28,134 nt of DNA. Origin: Ascoidea tarda (nom. inval.) (Eukaryota; Ascomycota; Saccharomycetes; Ascoideales; Ascoideaceae). The stretch is from assembly GCA_030560485.1 (NCBI GenBank), contig JAKTTS010000170.1:1-28134 (forward strand), read 5' to 3'. The notes beneath the pieces were generated by a model that was given only the letters and a program-made list of their open reading frames with translations, did no database searches and was not told the DNA's origin. Below, in pieces: positions 1 to 6,478 of this stretch (position 1 is the stretch's first letter; every line of letters starts with the position of its first letter). The position numbers and the translations under genes are program-made.

Positions 1-2
1 AT

Positions 3-155
3 TTCACTCGTAACACAAACTTCACTAGAGCTGGTGGTATCTTGGGTGTCATTGTCGCTTTCATGGCTTGGTACAATGCTTTTGCTGGTATTGCCACTCC
101 TCAAAACTCATACATCACCATCAAACCAATCTACTTGCCAGGTGGTAAAGCTTAA
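3..155 (+). CDS. C-terminal end of an ATO/GPR1/ADY2-family acetate/ammonium transporter (partial)
   Basis: Only the last 50 codons and the TAA stop are in the window; the 5' part lies to the left. Read in frame 3, the peptide contains AGGILGVIVAFMAWYNAFAG followed by IATPQNSYITI. This matches the final transmembrane helix and short hydrophilic tail of yeast Ady2/Gpr1/Ato proteins, where a WYNA-L/F-AGIA segment is typical. By family knowledge these are six-helix plasma-membrane proteins linked to acetate uptake and ammonium export. The tail ends in LPGGKA. Paralogue identity (ADY2, ATO2 or ATO3 type) cannot be decided from 50 residues. A different frame over the same bases is also open but carries no family match. 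Confidence 0.8.
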   Translation, partial: FTRNTNFTRAGGILGVIVAFMAWYNAFAGIATPQNSYITIKPIYLPGGKA

Positions 156-470
156 GCTTTTTCTTATCTTTGGTTTGTTATTTTTATCTGTTCTTTTTTT
201 TCTCCATTTTTATGTTTCCACTGTTCTTACTTTTAACGCTCTTTTCTTCATGCTCTTAATTTCATACATTTTAAAACTATATTCATCTAATATACACCTA
301 TCCTAATTTATCTTATCTAATCGTATCACATCTATCAAATCGCTTCTCATCTTCCCATTCACTCCTACCTCAAATCCCAATCTCTTTGCTTATAACTTTA
401 AACGTGCATATTCCAGCATAGAACACGCTAAATATATGCACATCCAGCATCCATTACTATCACTATATCT

Positions 471-556
471 CACTTTAATCTCACTTTAATCATACTCTAA
501 CTATTGTTATCACAACTATTGTAATCGCACTGTAATCACACTGTAATCACATTTTC
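471..556. repeat. Imperfect tandem repeat of a TCACTNTAATC-like unit
   Basis: The units CACTTTAATC, CACTTTAATC, CACTGTAATC and CACTGTAATC recur with short spacers, and ACTATTGTTATC and ACTATTGTAATC lie between them. No function is evident. It is probably a simple-sequence expansion in the intergenic region. Confidence 0.6.
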
Positions 557-720
557 ACACTACTCTATTGGCCTTGGTTGGTCTTTTTGGCTTTTCTCAT
601 TTCTTTTTTTCGGCATTTATCTTCTCTCCGGAGATAATTCTCGCCACCTCATCCTCCGAAATCCAGTCTCAAGGGCCCACTATTTTGATCACGGTTAATG
701 GCTATGGAGATAACCATTAT

Positions 721-744
721 AGCAATTTAGCAATTTAGCAATTT
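721..744. repeat. Three perfect AGCAATTT units
   Basis: The 8-base unit AGCAATTT is repeated three times without change, about 105 bases upstream of the ATG at 850. It could be a cluster of factor sites or a neutral slippage product. Confidence 0.7.
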
Positions 745-849
745 AACCAAATCACTATATATATTTGACATTTCAATCACCTCTTCTTTCCAATTCTTAT
801 TTATCATCCGTAATAATTCACTATTCATATTCATATTCATATTCAAAAA

Positions 850-1020
850 ATGAGTTTCAATTCCAACGACAAAAAAACCGATTCAATTTCCACTAAATAT
901 TTAAACAAATCTGAAAAAAAACCATCCCAAAATCATCCTACTAAATCAAAAAATAATCAAAAACACTCTTTTCTTGATGATGCTTATGATACTTATATGA
1001 ACGATACAAATCTACAATAA
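850..1020 (+). CDS. Small hypothetical protein, 56 aa
   Basis: An ATG in an A-rich context (CAAAAAATGAG) opens a 56-codon frame ending in TAA. The product is hydrophilic and rich in Lys, Asn, Ser and Asp. It starts MSFNSNDKKTDS and ends with an acidic, aromatic patch FLDDAYDTYMND. There is no signal peptide or membrane segment, and it is probably disordered. Support for its being real: a promoter-like upstream region with a TATA-like tract, a good start context, codon choice like the neighbours, and a terminator-like TA tract downstream at 1104-1124. It converges with the large minus-strand gene ending at 1302. I do not recognise a family. The alternative is a chance frame, since 56 codons is short in this composition. 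Confidence 0.45.
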   Translation: MSFNSNDKKTDSISTKYLNKSEKKPSQNHPTKSKNNQKHSFLDDAYDTYMNDTNLQ

Positions 1021-1103
1021 CTTTCTCTCATTTTGCTTTTCTACTTTCATTGAAAACACCAGATCTTTGATCTGCGTTTAAAACACAATAAATAAATAAA
1101 TTA

Positions 1104-1124
1104 ATATATATATATATATATATA
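1104..1124. repeat. (TA)n tract
   Basis: About ten TA dinucleotides lie in the short space between the converging genes at 850-1020 and 1302-5258. TA-rich elements of this kind are common in yeast 3' ends and may act as an efficiency element for polyadenylation. Confidence 0.6.
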
Positions 1125-1258
1125 CAGATAATTACGAATTTACTTTGGTATTAAAGTTTGTTTTAGCGCGATTTTAGGATTAGAGGTGATCTAAAGAGTA
1201 ATAATTATCAATTGAACCAATATAAATATTAAAAATATTAATTTATAGGCCAAATTGC

Positions 1259-1279
1259 ATATATATATATATATATATA
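1259..1279. repeat. (TA)n tract at the 3' end of the large minus-strand gene
   Basis: A second TA dinucleotide run starts about 20 bases past the stop codon of the minus-strand gene ending at 1302. It is positioned as a 3'-end processing element for that gene. Confidence 0.55.
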
Positions 1280-1301
1280 GTTATAAAATAAAACATACAA
1301 A

Positions 1302-4300
1302 TCATAAATATGAAATGACAAACAATGCTCCTTGTCTATACAAATCATTGATTTGTTTTCTGTAAGTGTCTGCATTTGATCTTCTAATAACCCTCAACTT
1401 TTTACTCGATTCAACTGGTTCAAATTCAAAATACGCATTCTTGATTTTTTCAAAACTTTGCAATTCATCAGCTTCTCTGTTCAAATCATTCAAAATCAAT
1501 CTCTTCACCTTAGAATCATTGTTCAACTTGTATTTTAACTCACTGTAATCAATGTCTTCTTCATCCAAATTCAATACATATGACTTAAATTTGGTATCAA
1601 AATCACTTGTTCTAACACAGACATTATGTTTCAAGTAATTGACAATAGATTTACTATCCAATCCAATAATACCAACAAGATAGTCTTCTTTTTTATTTCC
1701 GACAACCATTACTTCATCAACAATCTTATTCTTAGAGTAGTATTTTTCAATTTTATCAAGCGAAGTATATTTAACGTTGGAAATGCCAAACACATTCTTA
1801 ACTTTATCAACAATTTCAGAATTAGATCCTTTGGATTCAGAGTTAACACGAGCAAGCAACCAAACATCTTCATCACAGCTGGAATCACTTTCCTTACTTG
1901 ATTTGCTTATTCTACCTTCTTTTTCATATTTATCTTCTCTAGATCTTCTATCCTCTTTGTATTTGTCCTCTTTGTGTTTGTCCTCTTTGTATCTTTCTTC
2001 TTTGTATCTGTCCTCTTTGTATCTGTCTTCTCTAGATCTTCTATCTTCTTTAGATCTTCTGTAATCATCAGATTTTCTTTCAAAACTTCTGGTATTGGTT
2101 TCACCAGATTTAGATTCAAAGTCTTTAGCATTATATTTCTTTTCTTCGAGGGCCTTCTTTTCTTCAAAAGCTTTCTTTTTTTCGTACGACTTTTTCTCCT
2201 CATAAGCTTTCTTTTCTTCAAGAGTTTTTTGTTCAATTAATTTCTCTTCAAGAGCTTTTTTTTCTTCATATTCTTTTTGTTTGATCAATTTCTCTTCATA
2301 ACTTTTCTTTTCTTCAAGAGCTTTCTTTTCTTCAAGAGCTTTCTTCTCTTCATAGGCTTTTTTCTCTTCATAGGCTTTTTCTTCTCCAATGATCTTCTTT
2401 TTTTCGGAGGCTTTTTGTTCGGTCAATTTCTCTCCGTAGGCCCTTCTTTCTTCGTAAGCTCTTCTTTCTTCGTAAGCTCTTCTCTCTTCATAAGCTTTCT
2501 TTTCTTCAATAATTTTCTGTTCTTTTTTCAATTCAAGAACTTTTTGATTTTCTGTAGCAATTTGTTTTTCGTATGCCTCTTTCTCTTTAAGAGCCTTCTT
2601 TTCTTCAAAAGCCTTCTTTTCTTCAAGAGCTTTCCTTATTTCAAAGGCTTTCTTTTGTTCGCTAGCAATTTTTTCTTCATAAGCCTTCTTTAATCCAAGG
2701 GCTTTCTGTTCTTCATAAGCTTTTTTCTCTTCGAGAGCTTTCTTTTCTTCGAGTGTTTTTCTTTGTTCAAATTGTACTTTTTGTTCATATTGTTTTCTTT
2801 CTTCATAAGATTTAGCTTTAGCAGTATTAATGATCAGTTTAATATTTCTATTAGTTTGAACACCGGTTGAGGTAGGACTGACTGTTTGAATACCTGATGG
2901 TTGAATATTCACAAGGTTGGTGCTGCTACCACCATTTTCTTTGGAAAGTGTTCTTGATTTACTCTCTTGTTCAGATGAACCAGATGAACCAAATGAAACG
3001 CTATGAGTTGAAGGTTGATTCGAGTTAAAGTTTTCACCTCTTCTAAAAGTGCTTTCATCAATATTAGTAACTGGTGGAATATCTTGTGGAATGGAACTGA
3101 CAGGTTCTTTTGGAGGAACATATTCTGGGACTTTGGTGGTAGGATCAAAACCATTTTGACTAGAGGTTTCAGCAGAGAAATCAGAAATCAGAGATGATGA
3201 TGAATTCAAAGATTTGGAGGATTCAGATTCAGAAGATTCAGATATGGAAGAATTTGAATTTGAATCAAAAGAAATTTTTGGTTCTGGAGTTGATGGTTCT
3301 GGAGTTTGAATAAAAGTTGGTCGATCTGGAAGTGGCTCGACACGAATTTGTGGCTCTTGAGTTGATGGTTCTTGAGTTGATGGTTTTGAAGTTTGAAGAT
3401 TAATTAGTGGTTTTAGAGATGATGGTTCTTGAGTTGGTGGTTGAATTATAGGAAAAGTCAATCGTTCTGGAGATGATGGTTCTTGAGTTGGTGGTTGAAT
3501 TATAGGAAAAGTCAATCGTTCTGGAGATGATGGTTCTTGAGTTGGTGGTTGAATTATAGGAAAAGTCAATCGTTCTGGAGATGATGGTTCTTGAGTTGGT
3601 GGTTGAATTATAGGAAAAGTCAATCGTTCTGGAGATGATGGTTCTTGAGTTGGTGGTTGAATTATAGGAAAAGTCAATCGTTCTGGAGATGATGGTTCTT
3701 GAGTTTGAGGAAAAACTGGTGGTTCTGGAATTGGGTCGACATGAATTCGTGGTTCAGGAATTGGATCAACAGAAGGTTGTGGAGGTCTAATTGTATTAAT
3801 TTTCCTGTTGTTTTTATTTGAGCTAAAAGAAGTGCTTTTATAGGAATAAGATTGGATTAGTTCTTGACGAATAGATTCAGATGAGTATCTGAAATAGGCT
3901 TTTTGAGAGCCAGAAGATTGAACGATACCAATGTCAAGAATAATTGAGAGAAAATCGAGGGATTCAAGAGAGATTTCAGAACCAACAATGAAGAAAGCGT
4001 TGACATATTGTAGACCGAATTCCTTTTTCAAGTTTGAAAAGTATGCTATTTCATCTTTTGTATAAATGGTTTTATCGTTAACGCGATTGATGTCATTTAG
4101 TTTTGATAAGATGTTTTGGTATGCATTTCTGTAAACTCTGGTGTTGTAAACCTTTGATTTTATAGCTTGTTCAAGATAAACAAAGTTTTTAGCGTAAGAA
4201 AGGAAATGAGTAGCTTTGGATAAAGCCAAGTTCTTTGAAATGGAGCTATTGTCTGAGAGAAATTGTGAGAAATGAACAGTCGAGCCCAATAAGATCTCTA

Positions 4301-5258
4301 AATTAAGAGAATTTCTAGCGTACAAGTTGAGAATTGGAAGGTCGACTAAGGAGGATAGTTGATAGGATAATTTTTTGGAGAAAGAGGAGTAATTTGCAAT
4401 GAGAGAGCCAATGACAATTGCATGGGTGGTATAGAGTGGTTTAGGAGAGAAAACACCATTCAGCTCGTTTGTGAAAGAAACAGTGTAAAGAGTGTTTGGG
4501 GTTGGTGGAATATATCCAAGTTTAGCAGATTTACCAATTTCGAGTAAAGAATTGAAGTCGTATAGTGAGACGTCGTTTTTATAGGATAGGTTGAATAGTT
4601 GGTAATCTTGGACGATGTTTAAACTGTCGATGGAGATCAAGATTTGTAGAGAGTTTATGAGACCGTTTTTTTTCAAATTTAAGATTCTTCTGATGTTGGA
4701 TTTCGAGATGAAGATAACAGGAGAATTTGTGGAACCGAAAACAATTTCAATTGCCTTGTCATCAAAGTTTTCATAAATGGTGGTTGATGGGATAGAGTAA
4801 GCTTGCAAGGCCAAATCAGCTAAGAGCCATTGGTAGCTATTGCCATTGGCGAAGAAAGTAGTTAGGAACTTGTTTTTGATGGTGGAATCAATTTGGTTTG
4901 TCAAGAATATCAAGGCAGAACCAATGAGAGATCTGGTTTCTTCGACTTGTTTGTAAGTGAGGTAGGTGAATTTTTCATCGTATTTCTTGGTGTAGTAGTT
5001 GTAATCGTGGTAACCAAACAATTTCCTGTTTTTGTAAGCACTGAAATTGAAATTGAAAGAATCAAAAAGGGTCTTAATTTCGGTGAAGGAGATTTTCTTT
5101 ACGGAGGAAGAGGATTGGCTTTTAGAAAAAGAAGAGGAGAAGGAAGAAGAGGAGGAGGAAGAGGAGGAAGAGGAAAAAGCAGAAGAGGAGGAGGAGATGG
5201 AGGAGCCAGATTGGATAGCTAATTGAGCAGCTGCTGAGCCATTTTGTGAGTTGGACAT
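1302..5258 (-). CDS. Repeat-containing, probably inactive paralogue of an FAA2-like acyl-CoA synthetase, 1318 aa
   Basis: Residues about 57-500 and 1125-1318 align by eye with the FAA2-like enzyme encoded just upstream on the same strand (6479-8758). Shared pieces include TLFDSFNFN, LTYKQVEETRSLIGSAL, ILISID, VDKVKN, YLVGIIGLD and NAYFEFEP. The catalytic signatures are gone. The P-loop SGTT of the relative is replaced by NELNGVFSPKP, the YGLTE motif by SGSQKAYF, the TGD motif is absent, the hinge Arg of DRVKN is Lys, and the C-terminal Lys of TPTLK appears to be Arg. The ORF also contains an N-terminal Ser-rich tract (15-52), a Pro-rich block with five 18-residue repeats (about 520-609), a Ser-rich stretch (about 667-693), a Glu/Lys hexad region (about 813-1056) and a charged RYKED-type repeat (about 1057-1118). 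The end, SYL, is not a good peroxisomal signal, unlike the relative's SNL. The frame is open throughout and has a TATA element about 90 bases upstream. The tandem-duplicate origin and loss of catalysis are inferences; the function is unknown. Confidence 0.85.
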   Translation of the reverse strand: MSNSQNGSAAAQLAIQSGSSISSSSSAFSSSSSSSSSSSFSSSFSKSQSSSSVKKISFTEIKTLFDSFNFNFSAYKNRKLFGYHDYNYYTKKYDEKFTYLTYKQVEETRSLIGSALIFLTNQIDSTIKNKFLTTFFANGNSYQWLLADLALQAYSIPSTTIYENFDDKAIEIVFGSTNSPVIFISKSNIRRILNLKKNGLINSLQILISIDSLNIVQDYQLFNLSYKNDVSLYDFNSLLEIGKSAKLGYIPPTPNTLYTVSFTNELNGVFSPKPLYTTHAIVIGSLIANYSSFSKKLSYQLSSLVDLPILNLYARNSLNLEILLGSTVHFSQFLSDNSSISKNLALSKATHFLSYAKNFVYLEQAIKSKVYNTRVYRNAYQNILSKLNDINRVNDKTIYTKDEIAYFSNLKKEFGLQYVNAFFIVGSEISLESLDFLSIILDIGIVQSSGSQKAYFRYSSESIRQELIQSYSYKSTSFSSNKNNRKINTIRPPQPSVDPIPEPRIHVDPIPEPPVFPQTQEPSSPERLTFPIIQPPTQEPSSPERLTFPIIQPPTQEPSSPERLTFPIIQPPTQEPSSPERLTFPIIQPPTQEPSSPERLTFPIIQPPTQEPSSLKPLINLQTSKPSTQEPSTQEPQIRVEPLPDRPTFIQTPEPSTPEPKISFDSNSNSSISESSESESSKSLNSSSSLISDFSAETSSQNGFDPTTKVPEYVPPKEPVSSIPQDIPPVTNIDESTFRRGENFNSNQPSTHSVSFGSSGSSEQESKSRTLSKENGGSSTNLVNIQPSGIQTVSPTSTGVQTNRNIKLIINTAKAKSYEERKQYEQKVQFEQRKTLEEKKALEEKKAYEEQKALGLKKAYEEKIASEQKKAFEIRKALEEKKAFEEKKALKEKEAYEKQIATENQKVLELKKEQKIIEEKKAYEERRAYEERRAYEERRAYGEKLTEQKASEKKKIIGEEKAYEEKKAYEEKKALEEKKALEEKKSYEEKLIKQKEYEEKKALEEKLIEQKTLEEKKAYEEKKSYEKKKAFEEKKALEEKKYNAKDFESKSGETNTRSFERKSDDYRRSKEDRRSREDRYKEDRYKEERYKEDKHKEDKYKEDRRSREDKYEKEGRISKSSKESDSSCDEDVWLLARVNSESKGSNSEIVDKVKNVFGISNVKYTSLDKIEKYYSKNKIVDEVMVVGNKKEDYLVGIIGLDSKSIVNYLKHNVCVRTSDFDTKFKSYVLNLDEEDIDYSELKYKLNNDSKVKRLILNDLNREADELQSFEKIKNAYFEFEPVESSKKLRVIRRSNADTYRKQINDLYRQGALFVISYL
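1905..2820 (-). repeat. Coding repeats: Glu/Lys hexads and RYKED-type units inside the large paralogue
   Basis: On the minus strand, about 240 codons encode near-continuous six-residue units of the type EEKKAY / EEKKAL. They are followed by about 60 codons of RYKEDRYKEE-like units and RRSRED. The Glu/Lys part has a period of six rather than the heptad of a coiled coil. Alternating blocks of Glu and Lys favour a single stable alpha helix. The plus strand is accordingly CT-rich, so open frames antisense to this region are by-products of composition. Confidence 0.8.
3433..3702 (-). repeat. Five perfect 54-bp tandem repeats in coding sequence
   Basis: Units start at 3433, 3487, 3541, 3595 and 3649 and, read base by base, appear identical. 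The next copy at 3703 diverges after a few bases. Each unit encodes 18 residues of the type TQEPSSPERLTFPIIQPP, so copy-number change keeps the frame. Identity across synonymous positions implies recent expansion or homogenisation. Confidence 0.95.
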
Positions 5259-5344
5259 TTTGGAGCGAGTTCAAGAGCTAGAGCAGTCTCTGAGGGAGGT
5301 TGGTGAAGAAGAAAAAAAAAGAGGAAGAGCGAACATTGCAACCT

Positions 5345-5352
5345 TTTATATA
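5345..5352 (-). promoter_or_regulatory. TATA element of the large minus-strand gene
   Basis: The minus strand reads TATATAAA here, roughly 90 bases upstream of the start codon at 5258. That is normal spacing for a yeast TATA box. It supports 5258 as the real start and the gene as transcribed. Confidence 0.6.
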
Positions 5353-5557
5353 CCAATTCCTCGAGCTCTGTCAAGACGTAAAGTTCTATTGTGGGTTTCT
5401 TTCATGAGTCGAAATTTACCTGATCCGTGGTTAGAGCTCTTCCACCAGCGCGGTCTGGGCGCGATCTGCTGCTGCGCCCAAAATCAGGCTGCGTACACGT
5501 GCCCCAGCTGCCAAACACAGCGGCTGTTTTCGCGGAGATGGACTGGGGTTGCGAAAG

Positions 5558-5573
5558 TCGGCGGTTTTGCCGA
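5558..5573. promoter_or_regulatory. Inverted repeat TCGGC-N6-GCCGA, candidate zinc-cluster factor site
   Basis: Perfect 5-base arms flank a 6-base spacer, giving CGG-N8-CCG, about 300 bases upstream of the large minus-strand gene. Inverted CGG triplets are the usual half-sites of fungal Zn2Cys6 regulators. Which factor binds, if any, cannot be told from the sequence; the spacing does not fit an oleate response element. Confidence 0.35.
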
Positions 5574-5658
5574 AACAGAGAAACAACCCACTGCTGTGGT
5601 AACTTTGCACCCACAGTGGTGGTGAAAAACTTCAAAGAAGAGAAGGAGGCAACTGGAG

Positions 5659-5735
5659 AAATAAGCAAGAAATGAGCAAGAAATGAGCAAGAAACTGGAG
5701 AAATGAGCAGTAACTGAGCAGCAGTTGAGCAGCAT
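5659..5735. repeat. Degenerate 11-bp tandem repeat (GAGCAAGAAAT-like)
   Basis: Units of about 11 bases (AAGCAAGAAAT, GAGCAAGAAAT, GAGCAAGAAAC) are followed by degenerate AACTGAGCAG / GTTGAGCAG units. It lies upstream of the large minus-strand gene. No function is evident. Confidence 0.6.
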
Positions 5736-6478
5736 CTGGGAACCACTTAGGAATGCTTCCTTGGCCTGTCAACAACCCATCACAGCTGCAATGGAATGAG
5801 ATAAAAGGAAGCTGCATTTGCGTCTCGAGTATGGTCGAGATTACCCACGATAAGGAAACAGCCTCCAGCAGCTATTGTCTTGAAGATGCACTCAAATCTG
5901 CTGATGGGAACCTGTCCAATGGAGAGTGGATGGACTGTGGGATGGTGCTGGGGATTTTCTCTCTTCATGCCCCTTCAGTGTGTTACTGCTACTGGGTATT
6001 AATCGCAGAAGAATGGGAAAACAGGAGTGATTGCAATTGCACTGGTACTGCTGTTTTTTTGGGCAAAACTGGTATGATCACCTATCTGGGTCAATTCGAT
6101 CAATGCCACCATTGTAGTGTCATTTTAGCTTCATGTTTATGTCATGGTAATGCCATTTTTCTATTTAAAAAGCCTAATGCTTCCTCAATTGCAAGTTTAC
6201 ATGCCATTTCCAACCCACATTTCATGCCAAAGCCCAATTGTCGTAGTATCAGTTTCAGGTTCAAACCATTGCTAATATAACACAATTGGAAAATTACAAG
6301 TTATTCGAGGCTGATTGACAAAAAATAAATTAAACAAGTTAAATAAATAAATAAATAATTAAAATAAAAAGAATAAAAAGAATAAAGAATAAAGAACAAA
6401 AAGAATAAAAAAAATTACAAGTATTAACAAAGTCAATTATATACCAAACTTGCTTCAACTCAATTCAATTCAATCCTT

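Larger units (their letters stand above)
156..849. other. Intergenic region: 3' end of transporter gene and promoter of the small gene at 850
   Basis: There is no convincing gene here. The first 150 bases are T-rich, as expected for a yeast 3' UTR and terminator. The second half holds short direct repeats (471-556 and 721-744), a perfect 10-bp palindrome TCTCCGGAGA at 625-634 that could be a zinc-cluster factor site, a TATA-like tract near 760-770, and four ATTCAT units just before the ATG at 850. These make 600-849 look like a real promoter. Confidence 0.5.
5259..6478. other. Intergenic region between the two acyl-CoA-synthetase relatives
   Basis: This 1.2 kb lies between two minus-strand genes: it is the promoter of the 1302-5258 gene and the 3' flank of the FAA2-like gene. 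Bases 5430-5600 form a GC-rich island holding CACGTG at 5496-5501 and an inverted repeat TCGGC-N6-GCCGA at 5558-5573. The repeat at 5659-5735 follows. Bases 6300-6470 are A/T-rich, as expected for the 3' end of the FAA2-like gene. Several open frames cross the GC-rich part on both strands, but none resembles a known protein or shares the codon choice of the real genes. Confidence 0.5.

Noticed and set aside
34-306. 90-codon frame overlapping the transporter end
   Set aside because: It is out of frame with the clear Ady2-like peptide and continues into the T-rich 3' flank.
1366-5222. Several plus-strand frames antisense to the large minus-strand gene
   Set aside because: They mirror the repeat and biased composition of the coding strand (CT-rich complements of Glu/Lys codons).
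5753-6280. Open frame of 175 codons on the plus strand between the two acyl-CoA-synthetase relatives
   Set aside because: Cys-, Trp- and His-rich product with no family likeness, codon choice unlike the real genes, and its end runs into the 3' flank of the FAA2-like gene.
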